Below the pieces are notes generated by a model that did no database searches, was not told where the DNA came from, and saw only the letters and a program-made list of their open reading frames with translations. Positions 21,251 through 32,690 of a stretch of 64,000 bases of DNA are shown piece after piece. The DNA is from Leptoclinus maculatus (lineage: Eukaryota > Chordata > Actinopteri > Perciformes > Stichaeidae): positions 20,323,887-20,387,886 of the forward strand of contig JAVDOI010000011.1 of NCBI GenBank assembly GCA_032191485.1, written 5' to 3'. A program made the position numbers and the translations under genes. The stretch's first letter is position 1, and each line of letters opens with the position of its first letter.

Positions 21251-22483
21251 TAATCCAAGACGTATGGCCAGGAAGGAGAGGAGACGCTGTGGTCAAGGAT
21301 TGGGCCATATAAGATTTTTTCTGAAAATCTGATGGTCTTGGACCCAGGAAAACAGTTGGAGGGAGAGGTACTTAAAAAGAAAAACATATTGGACTGATAA
21401 TTTACTGTTTTACTCATAGATCATGAATGCATACATAATGGTGGGAAGGAAAGCAAATGCTACCATTTTGGATACGTATATGATGACGGCACTCTGGCAG
21501 GGAACACACAAAGGTGGTTTAAGAAGGGTGAGTAGAGCAATATATGAGGACACGTGTGTGTATATATGAAATAAATGCAAACCGTGTGTGTTTTGCATTT
21601 ATTTTAATTTGTTTCAGTTGGACCTTTTAAAACAAGATGTGGCAGCTGGAGCGGTCTGTAACGGAGGACACTGGACACTCATTGTAAGTAATCTTCAGTG
21701 TTCAGATCTAGACTCAGTCATGTGATGTATGACGGCTTGGCTATAATTGGTATTTCCATTTCTATAGATCATGTATTTTAAGGAGATGCGGTCGTTATAC
21801 TTCGACCCATTTGGAGCCACTGATAGAACAGATTAAGAAATGCAAAGATGTCACAAGGTAAGTGAAATATCAGCTTTAATGTGTGAAAAAAAATCATGCA
21901 TTTAGGCTAATCTTTAAGGAGCAACACATATCCAATTAAATAATAATCCTTGTTACTACTGCTTAGACGAGAGTGTCCTTGTGAAGTACCTTTTTGTTGT
22001 TATCAAACATCATTCATCTGATCCTGAATTGTTATGTTTGTAAAAATGTATTCAATCTGTGATGTCTTTGTAGAGCACTAGTCCGTAAGAAGTGTCCAGC
22101 AGTTGGGAGATGGACATGCTCCACAATTGATCATCCAATTCAAGTGGATGCCACTTCATGTGGCGTGTTTGTGTGCAAGGTAACAATGTGTATCTCTGTG
22201 GCCATCGGTCATTATAAAAAAAAAAAGACTAAATCAGACTCGGGCTTGTGGGGAGCTCAGCTCAGGGGCTGAGATTGACGAGTGGGTAAGAAGATTAATT
22301 TATATCCTGACGAACAACATTTGTCTGGAAGACTGGGGTGCACCTTATCTCAACATCACCGGGTGAACACTCACAATCCCACAGCGACTGAAAATGTATA
22401 GTTTAATTCACCTAACTTGCATGTCTTGTCACTTTCAGAGGACACTGGAGCAGCTGAAGGAACACAGAAAGGACCTCAGCTAA
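21251..22483 (+). pseudogene. Ulp1/SENP-like (C48) cysteine protease gene, one frameshift
   Basis: Spliced exons give a continuous protease fold. From 21251: GPYKIFSENLMVLDPGKQLE. 21421: IMNAYIMVGRKANATILDTY. 21619: LDLLKQDVAAGAVCNGGHWT (catalytic His in GGHW). 21769: YFDPFGATD (catalytic Asp). 22075: HPIQVDATSCGVFVCK (oxyanion Gln and catalytic Cys). A last exon from 22439 ends LKEHRKDLS stop. The exon at 21769 needs a 2-nt shift after FGATD to continue into IKKCKDVT, so this copy is broken. Ulp1-like proteases cleave SUMO-like modifiers and are common cargo of large DNA transposons. It lies just outside the hAT carrying the DUF6729-like gene. Confidence 0.7.
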
Positions 22484-23399
22484 GATTTACACCCAGTATC
22501 TGAGATTCATACAATGCCACAGGATTATAAGGAATGACTGTTTAATGAAGTTAAAATAGCTTAATTTTACATCCTAATCTGGATCAGTGATATCAACCAG
22601 ACAAAATGTAAGAAAATACTAATGGCAATATTTTTCACTTTCAGATTGAGTGCATCATTGAGTGCTGTGGTTTCACCAGGGATGCGTAGGCCATCCCTCC
22701 ATGGATCAGGACTACTTATGTCGGGCATGTGCCTGAAATTGTGTTGTGGAAGTTCAACCTGAGATTGAGTGCAGTTCAAAGAAACCCTGTACAATTGTTA
22801 TTGTACACATACAAAAGAGATTGTCAATCCTTTATCATTATTGTCTTTCCTTCTGTAAAAAAAAAAGTCTAGGTACTATACAAAACAGAACTTTCTAAAA
22901 AAAAAATATATATTTCTCGCATTTCTTTTGTTCAAATGAATATTCTCTCATCACTGTATAATGCTGTTGACCTCCAGGCTCTTATTTACCTTACTCTATT
23001 CTCTGGTCTAACAGAACTTTTCTCGGTCTAACGTGACCGTTTTCGCATTTCCTAGGTGAACGTGACCTGGCTTAACATAACGTTTTCTCATTTCCTAGGT
23101 GAACGTGACATGGTCTAACATGACCGTTTCCCAATAAAGAAAAGAAGGTCTGACTTGCCCATTGTCTCATTTCCCGGTCTGAGTTAACCCGTCAATTGTG
23201 ACACAATTTCTCATTTCCTGGTCTGAGCGAACCCGGTCTAGTGTGCTGAGGCGTGTGGATCCTCAGCTATTCTGTTCTGTTGGTGTCAATCACAGAGAGG
23301 GCCAAAATTAAAAACTGGGACTACGTTGAGGGCCAAACAGGGTCAACATTTAATAAACAAGACAGAAGGGATATTGGACAAAAAGTGCAAAAGAATACA
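22484..23399. other. Gene-free stretch with degenerate tandem repeat
   Basis: From about 23005 to 23235 there are four to five imperfect units of roughly 50-60 bp built on TCTCATTTCCTAGGTGAACG and GGTCTAACATGACC. The remainder shows no gene. Confidence 0.6.
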
Positions 23400-23945
23400 T
23401 GTTTATAAGGTTATATTACTTTAAGCGATGTGAATCTGTTCATGACAACTGAAACCTCGTTTGAGGAGAGGTTCTCTTTGTTACAATATCCTCAGGAATT
23501 ATGAACACCCGTCCACAGACAAGGACACTTTTTAGATTCTTTACCAGATGCGGGATGCCTGTCTGGTGTTGCCGAATGTGGCACTAATTTATTTTGGTAG
23601 ACCCCAAAGGACTTTTCACATGGCTTGATTAGGGCTACCTATGTCTTTGGTGACAACCACATGTAGCCCCATGGATGCTGCCCTCTGTATTAATTCAATA
23701 ATCATTGGCCTGTACTCGGCTCCATTGGTAGAATTGCCACTGTAATGATATGCCACTGATTGCTTCCACCGTGTTGTGTTTCTGGGCATCCAGCGATACG
23801 GTACTTCTGACGGAGGTTTCCCATCTTAAAAGTGAGGCTAAACTTCCAGCAGTACCAGCTATACCCTGGCTCTTTCAAACAGGGAGGCTTTTCAACAAGG
23901 GCTTTGGCAACATCCTCAATTTGTTCTGATGTTCAGGCATGAGAC
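23400..23945 (-). pseudogene. P-element-like (THAP9-like) transposase fragment
   Basis: Read on the minus strand in shifting frames, the segment gives DVAKALVEKPPCLKEPG, then KQSVAYHYSGNSTNGAEYRP, AASMGLHVVVTKDIGSPNQA and finally VCGRVFIIPEDIVTK. The GL.V....D.G..NQAM and ..IP.DIVTK strings are characteristic of the P-element/THAP9 RNase H-like transposase. The first part resembles the SAMD3-like proteins of this window, so it may be a fusion or adjacent remnant. Several frameshifts and stops make it inactive. There is no THAP finger nearby. Confidence 0.55.
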
Positions 23946-23991
23946 AGACAAATGCTGAAAAGGGAGGAACTTTATCGACACAACATTTCTA

Positions 23992-24025
23992 GGGGGGTCT
24001 GGGGGGGGGGGGGGGGGGGGGGGGG
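23992..24025. repeat. Poly-G tract
   Basis: G6-TCT-G25. It is a slippage-prone run, and its length may be an assembly or sequencing artefact. Confidence 0.9.
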
Positions 24026-24438
24026 TGCTGGTGGCATGAATTTTCATTTTTAAATATGATCTTTGAAATGTAGCATTCTGGTTTACTCTGAGAATAACAT
24101 TAAGTGATAAGACCATATTTACTTTAAGCAAAAGAATAATTTATTATTCAGTTATTTATCACTATTTCAGCTCGGGTTGAACAGCTGGCTAGTTAGCTTC
24201 TTTTTTCTTTTTTAAATCATTATTATTAACAACCTTTATTTAGACAAAATCCATTTAGAACGAGGTCTCATTTTCAAAAGTTTTAGTCAAATAAAAACAA
24301 AGATAGCAAAAGTAGCGAGAACCATCGCCTGCAAATAAAGTGATTAGTTTTCATTGAACCCTGTTACTGTATGTCTTCATATTAACTTCCACCGTTACTG
24401 TACAGCTGTTAGAATAGTGGCCTATCTTCTATTTGCAA

Positions 24439-24690
24439 TTAATATGCATTCAATCCAGTTCTATTATTTAAATTAAAATGATAATCTACTCTGGCTGTGG
24501 TCATTACAGTGAACAGTGTCTGGTAGTGTGATAAGAGGGCACGTGAGCCCTTGTTGCTGTACTTTATTTCCTTGGAGCAGAGGCTGCATTCAGCATACCC
24601 TGCCTCATCAATGTATTTAAAACACTGTGACAGCAGGAAGCTGTACTCGCGTCTGTTTAGACCTCCACCTTTATCCAGGCCCAGCTCCAC
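24439..24690 (-). pseudogene. hAT N-terminal fragment with BED-like finger
   Basis: The minus-strand frame contains YIDEAGYAECSLCSKEIKYS followed by GSRALLSHYQ, i.e. a C-x2-C ... H finger as found at the start of hAT transposases. Nothing of the catalytic core follows in the 3' direction. It is probably the 5' end of a deleted element. Confidence 0.5.
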
Positions 24691-24755
24691 TCACATCTCA
24701 GCCCTGCATCAAGCTGCACTACACAAACAGCCTTCTCTTCCTGAAGCTCTTTGAC

Positions 24756-25110
24756 CTCATCATCTCATCAGTATCTGGGCCTTTCATTCTACTTTGAGTT
24801 AAAAAACAACAACCTGCCAGCAGATCCGCCGGTGTCCTGGTTAAATGTTAACGAGTGGCCGCGTGAACTGAACCGGAACACGGGGGGCTTCACGTTTCAT
24901 CACGTTTTTTCCTCCTAATTCGCGATAATGACGAACGTTAACAGTCGACAGAGTTCCGCATGCAGTGGACGTTAACTTAACCAGCAAGTCTGAACGGTAA
25001 CGGAACATAAACTGTAACGGAGGGAAATGAAGACGGTGTAGACATCTTAACGCTGATTGGCCAAGACTCGACACATCAAAGATGTTTTATTGTGAAGATC
25101 ACAACATCAC
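24756..25110. repeat. Dispersed repeat, copy 1 (related to 32165-32520)
   Basis: The segment from CAGTATCTGGGCC through GAACTGAACCGGAACACGG to the AAGTCTGAAC...TAACGG region is shared with 32180-32510 at clear but imperfect identity. The copy at 32180 carries an extra 75-bp hairpin block. Probably the end of a DNA transposon. Confidence 0.65.
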
Positions 25111-25384
25111 CTTATTTCCTCGTCTCACTCCAATCGGAGAAACGCTGGCTGGCCAGTTCGACGTACTCTGCTTTTATCGTTATGTTAGCAAGCACATACA
25201 TTAAGACAATTATACGAGTAGAAGCGCTCCGGATAGTTACCGAGTCACAGTGTGTTCACATCGTCAGAGCCCACGGAGGTATTCTTACCCCCCCCCAAAA
25301 AAAACTCCTCGAATTTACACTGATCTCAGAAATGGTCTCTGGAGTTCTAAAATGGCCGGAAATCCGCTGAACGGCGGAAAAGTC

Positions 25385-25935
25385 TCATGCCTGGATGTTG
25401 GATATGCATTGTACTCATACATAGCATTTCCTACTCTGTCAAGTATGTCTCTCTTCATTGCAGCATTCACAGTAAGTAGGGAACCATCTTTTTCACAAGC
25501 CTCATTTGCTTTTCTGAGCTCAAGTTCAACATCATAAGGGAAAGTGGGTATGATAAAACGGAAGGGTTAGGGCTTGGAACGAATGGATGTTTGAGAATTT
25601 CCCGATGATGCTGAGGACCAACTGGCTGTGTCAGAACAACCAGCTTCTGACGAGGATACAGAGGGGGCTGCATTGGGTGGTGTCTTTAGTATTACCTTAA
25701 GCCGTGGTCTCTTTTTGGGTAGCTCAGACATGTCAGTCAAGTTGCAGAGCTCATTGTTGAACTCAGGATCTTGAAACTGGATAATAATATCATCCTCTAG
25801 ATTGAGCTTGTTCTTGAGTGTAGTCTTCAATTCATCCACTGTCTCTGGAAGAGTTTCAATCTGGACCCTCCGGATGTCATCAACCGCAAGAATGACGTGA
25901 AGCAACATGCTGGCTAAACAGAAGAGGAATATCAC
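25385..25935 (-). pseudogene. SAMD3-like family fragment 1
   Basis: The minus-strand frame 25935-25567 reads MLLHVILAVDDIRRVQIETL, then LKTTLKNKLNLEDDIIIQFQ, NNELCNLTDMSELPKKRPRL and a Ser-rich linker. After a stop/frameshift the next block is FPYDVELELRKANEACEKDG and MKRDILDRVGNAMYEYNAYP. This is the N-terminal half of a family that is highly multi-copy in teleosts and usually annotated as sterile alpha motif domain-containing protein 3-like (from memory). The copy stops at about 25385. The function of the family is unknown. Confidence 0.6.
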
Positions 25936-26368
25936 TAGAACAAAAAATGAGTTGTTTTCAATTTCGTATTAAATTTAAGGCCAGTTATGTTTGGGACATT
26001 TTTTGTAGTTTCAGCCACCATTTAATTTCAGTTATGATAAAATTGTAGTCATGAAGTTAATTGCTGAGATTTGGGAACATGACATCACTGTTATTTGTCA
26101 TTACACAGAAAAGGGGCCAAAACTCCCAAAATAAAGCCCAGTGTGTTATTAACTTAAATTCAACTTTATAAAACCTATTTATCAATGCTTTTCAAATGTA
26201 TAATGTTCATGCCCAGGCTTTTCTAAATTATATTCAGACTAATATTAAAAATAATGATGATAAACTTTATTTACATATTACACAAGTTGTAATCTTGTGT
26301 TGTGTAAAAAGTGCTTCACAGATGTAAAAAAACGAAAATACACCGTGCAAAATCAGTATTAAAGGAAA
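25936..26368. other. AT-rich stretch, nothing recognised
   Basis: No frame, terminal repeat or conserved motif could be supported here. Confidence 0.5.
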
Positions 26369-27024
26369 ATGGGGCAGTTAGTACGACATTTGCTCAGTAG
26401 AAATATCGTAAAGCTAGCAAAAAAAAAGAAAGCATGGATGGACCTTTGGAGAGTGAACGAGTTGCTTGAGTTCAAGATAAACAACTATCCGACAGATTTC
26501 ACAAAAAATGAGCGATACGTTCTGAAACGAAGGGCAGAGAGTTACCAAGTGATAAGTAAGGCAAACCACACAACAGCATAGTATCTTTTCCTAACTGAAT
26601 TTTTAAATGTCATTTCAAATGTTTATGCAATGCAATTCCTAGATGGGGAACTTTATTACCAGTGCCGCAGAAAAAAAGATAAGCAGCGGCATCGTCTTGC
26701 TAAGGTAGTGGTAACTCCACAAGAAGCACGAAACATTTTTGTGGAGTTTCATGCCAGCGACATTGGGGCTCACTGTGGAATTGAAAAAAACGTTGGACGC
26801 AATTCTTCAACGGTATTACTGGCTTGGAATGAAGGCCGACATCCAAAAATGGGTGAGTGTTTTATTGCTCTATATTTCTGGGGAGCTTATGGCAATATTT
26901 ACATATTCAATACAAGTGTGTTGTCAATTGTTTCATTTTGTTAGATTGCCCAATGTGATGCATGCCAAAAAAAGGACCCAGAGATACCTATGTTGGACCG
27001 TGATCCGGTGGGTGATGACCAGTA

Positions 27025-27281
27025 TATTCTGGGGGGGTGCTGATGTCGACGTGGACGCGTGTCCACGGGAGCACTGTGCGAGTAACGCTGCGGAGGTCAA
27101 CAGGCTGAGAAGGAGTCTGGCAAAAGCAGAACTGGACTTGACTAGAGCCCTGAGGCTCAACCAGCGGTTGGTTAGGCGGTCTCGGAGGCGCTTGATCAGT
27201 CTTGGTCATCATACTACTGTTGAGGCAATAATATTACGAGCTACACAGGAGCCGCAGCTGCTGGACCGGTTTGTTGACTAG
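27025..27281 (+). other. Open coiled-coil-like frame ending at repeat R
   Basis: The frame continues from the broken integrase exon into NAAEVNRLRRSLAKAELDLT and RALRLNQRLVRRSRRRL. This Arg/Leu-rich heptad-like stretch ends LLDRFVD stop exactly where repeat R begins. I do not recognise it. Its stop region is shared with repeat R copy 2, so it may be the 3' end of a gene belonging to the R element. Confidence 0.3.
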
Positions 27282-27957
27282 TTACTGCGCATGTGCGCCA
27301 AAAATAAGTTCGCTGAATTCAGGTTTCAAAATAAAACATGTATTTAATAACAAATGCAATCTGAATTAACTATCGATAGTAAAATGCTCTCGAGAACAGC
27401 TTTCACACACACTCCAAACAGGAAGCTTGTTACCTGAAGGACGAAAAGTGAGGAAGAGACCGAAAGAGTCCTGCAAATCTCTTTTCATAGTCTGCAAAAT
27501 ATCTGTCTCAAATACTATTGGCTTAAATCCAGCTGACTCCTCCTAGCCTCAGTCAGCTGACTCCCTCGTCGTCTCCTATTGGTCTGGTCTGTTGCTCCTT
27601 CTGCTTGGGTCCCTCTTGGGTCCTCTCTCTGATCCTGGTGTCCTGCTGTAAAGCCTGACTTAAAATCCCTGTCTATCCCTATCGACTATTCTTTACAGAT
27701 TAATACATTCAATAATTGTCTCTTATGGTTCAACACTCCTATAGTAAACATACTGTAAACATATTATACACTTGATAAGTATTCTGGTGACATTTCACAT
27801 ACTTTGACAATTTTTACAAGCACAATGTGGCATTCCACATGCTTCCTATAAACATACTGTAAAGATAATACATCTCATAGATAAATATATTGCAACTCTT
27901 TAACCCATGGTAACATTCTTATTATTGTGCTTAATACTGAAATCCTCCACACTACCA
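27262..27957. repeat. Repeat R, copy 1
   Basis: Starts near GGTTTGTTGACTAGTTACTG and ends with CTGAAATCCTCCAC. It is shared almost throughout with 34349-35153 and in two halves with 42290-42498 and 46485-46900 (landmarks CTATCGATAG and CAGGAAGCTTGTTACCTG). An LTR or DNA-element end is possible. I could not fix its termini. Confidence 0.7.
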
Positions 27958-28330
27958 GTGGTGCCAGCCAGGCGGTCCAAGAGGACCAGCCTAGGGTCCA
28001 AGTGGACCAGCCTAGGGTCTCCCAAGAGGAGGAAGAAGACGCCGTTGCCAGCGACCACTTTAGGAGAGCGTTGGTGAGCAGGGGGAGAGCAGCTAGACTT
28101 CGGCACCTCTCTCTCCCCAAATCTATTGGTAGGTGAGCATGAAAAATCAGAATTTTGCCGCTGTGTTTTCGGGATGCGTTTGAACTCAGTCCCCTAAACC
28201 GTTTTGTGGTTCTTGTGGCTAACTTACAGTTTGACTTTTGATTGGTGTGCATTGTCCCTGCAAAATAAACAAATGAATAAAAATAGGTTGCTTTATCATA
28301 CTAAATGCCTGCATTTTTAGGTCCCTGAAC
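27958..28330 (+). other. Short acidic open frame, unrecognised
   Basis: 27958-28136 is open on the plus strand (QEDQPRVQVDQPRVSQEEEE, then a basic RGRAARLRHLSLP) and contains a small duplicated unit (GGACCAGCCTAGGGTC twice). The rest to 28330 is AT-rich and empty. It may be a coding piece from the middle of the interrupted integrase-type gene. Confidence 0.25.
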
Positions 28331-28760
28331 AAACTGGTGGCAGATAACCCCACACGACGGGACAGTCCTCCAATCAACAATGTTTGCCCTCCGCACGAAA
28401 AAACAGTTGACCACAAAGTACAGTCCTTACTTTCTGATGTTTGGGAGGGAGGTGCGGTATCCTTCAGAGGTGCCAAAGGAGTACGAAGTAAGATTGTCTC
28501 ATGTTCTCATCCTTTTAAAATTGAATTTGCGTCATCTATTTCCTCATTCTAACTGTGATTTGTGTCAGGTAACAGAGGATAAAGTCTGCAGCCTGGTGGC
28601 AAGAGAGCACCTCAGTGAAGGACTAAGAAATCAAAATTATGTTTTTAGTGAGGTCCAGGAAAATATAAAAAAAAAAAAAAGGCCAGGAAAGAGTCCGTAA
28701 AAGAAAGAAATGGGCCAGGACGACAATTTTAATTTAAAAAACGCACCTATTTTGTAGACC

Positions 28761-30238
28761 TCTGCTCGAAAATTGCATACCCATAATAAAAAGTATATCT
28801 GCAACCACAAGGTCTATTTGAATAATGTTGGTGTAATAATAAAAGGGAACACTTGTGAGATTTGTTCAGATGTGTATACTGGTTTAAGAGTAAATGGAAA
28901 AAATGGAATGAAAAAGTTTCAGGTTTGCCTGAAAAAAAAAAAAGAAGCACTTTCAGGATGATTATCCCTTTGGAATGATGCAGCTGCAGTTTTAAACCTC
29001 TTCCAAATCATAGCACAATATGTGAACTGTCTCTCTGCAAAGGTTGACTCTGGCAAAGTGAAGCAGAACAAAATTTGCGAAAGGTCGTGGTACAAAGTGC
29101 GTAAGATGATCACGGTTTGACTGCAATTACGCATTTGAATTCGGTGGGTCTAAAAAGGTAGCCAGTGTTGCTTGACTATATTGTAGATATATTACAAGGT
29201 CACTGTATTATATACCTATTTGCTCAAGTTCAGGTTTTATTATTGTGAAGCATTTACTAATGTGAATGTTTCACGATTAGTACATTAGGAGATTCTCTTG
29301 TCTGTGGCTTAGTGGTAGTTCAGGAGACAAAAGTTCAAGGGTTGGACATGATTACCTTTTCGATGCAAACAGGATTCGTAAAGCAATTTTTTTAGTGCTG
29401 GGAAACGATTAACATTTTTTTAATTGCATGATTATCTGCAATTAATCGCATTGTTATGCGCAAAATTCAATAATGAATTCAAAAGTAGTAGAGTGCTGGG
29501 GACTAGGGATCAAAGTTTTTTTTTTTTTTAAGTTCATTCTGAAATGGGCTATTTGGCAAAATGACTACAGTCACTTTTGACACAAGTAGGTTTTGATGTT
29601 CATACCTATGTATTGTAATAAAAATTGAAAGCAGGACTTTGACTTGTAACACAGTATTTCTATGCTGTAGTATGAGTGCATCAGCAGACATGACTGACAT
29701 CACCCCAGCAATAATTTGCACTTGACTTCCATGTCAAGTTAGTTCTTAAAAGTGATTTCAATGGTCAAGTGTCTGTGTTATCCCTTCTCCTGGTTATGAT
29801 AATAACATGCCGGGGAAGGCTTTCAGGCTTTTCAGTATAGGGCAGATGGAAAAGTGCATGCTTCAGAGCAGAATGTCTCTCATACACAGAGCATAATTCT
29901 TGGAGTATAAACATCTTGTCAGATCTCTACAAAGAAAGAAAGAAAAAAAAATACAGACTACAGTCTGTATTTTAAATGTTTCAATTAAAACCATTATGGA
30001 GCTGTATAGACAGTGAAAAAGATGTGCATAGAGTGCAAACATGCAGTCCATGTCTGACTTCCCTCAGTGCAAGAAGAGATCTGCACAATGAGTTGCTCTA
30101 TATGTAGGTTGCTCCACAGGTGAAACCAGTCACTCATCAGGGGCTTGATTGAACACACATGAAGCAAATCAGGTCATTAGAAACACACCTGAACAAATCA
30201 AATCCAAAGCATTGGCACATTCTCATACACATACTGTA
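28761..30238. other. Gene-poor stretch; MITE-like segment and 26-bp palindrome
   Basis: At 29395-29465 AGTGCTGGGAAACGATTAA and ATTAATCGCATTG resemble the ends of a widespread fish non-autonomous DNA element (from memory). At 29948-29973 AAAATACAGACT and AGTCTGTATTTT form perfect 12-bp arms around AC. I see no gene. Confidence 0.4.

Positions 30239-30265
<27 letters not shown>
30239..30265. repeat. (TA)n microsatellite
   Basis: About 13 TA units without interruption. Confidence 0.95.
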
Positions 30266-30269
<4 letters not shown>

Positions 30270-30479
30270 AATGTGAATTCATAAACTGAGGATGGGACCC
30301 ACTGGCACAGAAAAATAAAGATAGAGTCACAGAAAACACGACATATCTAATTCTTCATTTAGGCTACTGGAGTGTAGCATTTTAATGTTTTTGGAGTCAG
30401 TAGAAAACAAATAAGGAGGCAGTTCGTGTAATATGGTTTTAGAAAGAAAATATATCAATGGTCCATTCTAGGGTTGTAT

Positions 30480-31340
30480 ATAAGGAAGACAAACTGCAAT
30501 GTGTGCAAAAACCCAAATCAGAGACAAAGAAGATGAAATTGCATGCTTATACAAAATATCCCCATAATCAATTGCTGATAAAAGCACCGCTTGAATTCTT
30601 TTTTTGCCCTTGCACCAAAAGAAAAACAGCATTTGTTTCTACAATAGAAACCTTTTTTTTTTTTTTATAAGTCACTTGATAGGATGTTTCAAAGACAAAT
30701 TGTCTTCTAAAAAAAACCAGGTATTTGTATGTTGATATTTGTTCAATCACGTTATTTAAGTAACAATCTGAAATACACCATCAGCTGGTTCTTTGACCTT
30801 GAGAAGCACATAATTAATTCAGATTGCAGTTCCTTAATTGCAGAACTATACATCATGGAGTTGTCTGCAATAGAAATGTAAGGTTAATAACATTACAACA
30901 CAAAGTATTGATTTCAATTGTAAATAAAATAGGACCCACCCATGTGGGACACCATTTGGTATATTCAAAACGCTAAGAGATTAAAATGAATTGAAGCCAT
31001 GACAGTACTGTGCTTTTTACTAAAACCAGACTAGAAGACATTGGTAATGCTATGTCTTGATAAAAACTCCTTTAATAGGTTACTTCCAAAATCTTAGCTG
31101 AAACTGAAAGTTTGGCTAACCCTTGAAGTGTTAGGGTTAAATGGATCTGCACCCTTTCATAGTGGAATAACATTAGCTGCTGTCCAAAGCACTTTTTTAT
31201 TTTTTTTAAAGGTTAAGGGAGTTAACAGTTTAGCAATATTCTCAGCAGCAGACTGTAAAAAATATGGACCTAAACCATCAGTGCCAGGTGATTTCTTAAT
31301 GTTCATCTCATTTAGCTTAATTTATTTGGGAGCTTCATCT
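30480..31340 (-). pseudogene. LINE reverse transcriptase remnant (Rex1/L2-like)
   Basis: On the minus strand, from 31330 downwards: KKSPGTDGLGPYFLQSAAEN, then ANVIPL-stop-KGADPFNPN, LLKEFLSRHSITNVF, SGFSKKHSTVMASIHF, a degraded version of the G-P-Q-G-S-V-L-G block, and near 30730 EQISTYKYLVFF. The order matches a non-LTR RT (fingers to thumb) of the Rex1/CR1/L2 group. Multiple stops, a lost YADD block and A-runs show long decay. Confidence 0.65.
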
Positions 31341-32164
31341 TTAACAACATAGCAGGAAAGCATTAACCTATGTGACCTCTCGATCTACACTGTAAAATGT
31401 AATTGATGACCTTACTTTAAAAAGAATAGTGACCGTAACAAATTTTTGCTTACTTAGTTAACTACACTGAAAGAAACTTGGTAAGGAACACTTTCTGGTG
31501 AGTAAAGTTATTAAACTCATCAGCTCAAGTAACCTTTATTTAAAAGAATGAGTGAGAAGGAACCATCCGCAAAGCCCGGAGAAACTCGACAGAACTCAGC
31601 CGCACTCGATGATTACACATGCGCAGTTGAACACTGAAGACGCGCTTAGCGTGAGGTGGAATGGCGAATGCTAAAAGTGGGAAGAAAGCGCTGCTCTGCC
31701 AAGTAATTTGAAGGTAAGTTTCAGCTACATAATAAAAATGTTAACTATCTATTTAGCAAATCTAGTCGGCCTTTTGCCATATTTTCTTCATCTGTTAATT
31801 AGGGGTTGGAGGTTAACTTAATGTCTTCAATTTTGAAAGCTAGCTAACGTTAAAGATAGCTAGACCTTGTAAAATCCCGCTACAATAACTAAATTTAACA
31901 ACAACTTAAGTTTCAGCAAACGCAGTGTGCTTATTAGCGGATGCAATGACAATTATGGCAATCATTCAGGGCCATTGAATTTTCTGGAATTCGGTAAGCA
32001 TGTCCTTTTTTTTTAGTGTCCATGGCTCCTCCAACCGTCAACGGTGCAGTAAAATTGGAGAAGCGACCTCATCGGGAAACGAGTCAAAATGTTGCACCTG
32101 TTTATCCGTTTACCAATTTAGAAGTAACGTACAGTGCACTTAAGCTCTTTCATTATGGAAAATT
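31341..32164. other. No gene recognised; possible small first exons
   Basis: CpG-bearing patches near 31570-31690 (GCGCAGTTGAACACTGAAGA) and a short open frame at 32022-32240 look like leader or first-exon material of multi-copy genes. Nothing can be identified. Confidence 0.35.
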
Positions 32165-32520
32165 GACCACATCATCTTATCAGTATCTGGGCCTCATTTT
32201 TCGTGGTCACAAAAGTTATTATGACCACGAAATCATGTAGTTGGCAAACCCCAACTACACGATTCGCCTCATTCTACTTTGAGTAAAAAACAACAACCTA
32301 CAAACAGATCCGCCAGTGTTCCGGTTTAACGTTAATGAGTGATCGTGTGAACTGAACCGGAACACGGGGGGGTTGCATGTTTCATCACGTTACATTTTTT
32401 TCTGTCCTAAATCGCGATATTGATGAACGTTAAGAGTCGACAAAGTTTCACATGCAGTGGACGTTAGCCGTAACCCAGCAAGTCTGAACTGTAACGGTAC
32501 ATAACGTAACTTAAACTTTA
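32165..32520. repeat. Dispersed repeat, copy 2, with inserted twin-hairpin block
   Basis: Shares CAGTATCTGGGCC ... CATTCTACTTTGAGT and GAACTGAACCGGAACACGG with 24756-25020. It carries about 75 extra bases (32195-32269) consisting of two adjacent perfect hairpins: 32199-32209/32222-32232 (TTTCGTGGTCA arms) and 32236-32244/32251-32259 (TGTAGTTGG arms). Confidence 0.7.
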
Positions 32521-32690
32521 ACGTCAATACAATCCACTAACGTTAGCTAACGTGATATCAAGCTGACTAGCTTGCCATTATAAACAGGTTGGGAAAGATT
32601 TGATGGGGTAACGTGACAAAAATATTACGTCACACAACTTGATATGGCAGTTTAACGTTACTTTACGTTAACGTTTGAACGTTAAGTTAG

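Larger units (their letters stand above)
26369..28760 (+). pseudogene. Gin-type integrase-like gene (Ginger/gypsy-integrase family), interrupted
   Basis: First exon from 26369 (FTKNERYVLKRRAESYQVI). The next, from about 26643, gives DGELYYQCRRKKDKQRHRLA and the start of an integrase zinc finger (FHASDIGAHCG). A 1-nt slip in an A-run at 26784 shifts the frame to RYYWLGMKADIQKW/GTGAGT. An exon at 26945 completes the finger (IAQCDACQKKDPEIP). The catalytic core is missing: the sequence changes abruptly at about 27020. The C-terminal region resumes at about 28395 (RTKKQLTTKYSPYFLMFGRE) with a further exon at 28570 (VTEDKVCSLVAREHLSEGLR). Between them lie repeat R copy 1 and unrelated coding-looking DNA. 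Fish genomes carry many such genes derived from integrases. Confidence 0.65.

Noticed and set aside
23992..24025. G-quadruplex regulatory element
   Set aside because: A pure G25 run in transposon debris is more simply a slippage tract or assembly artefact.
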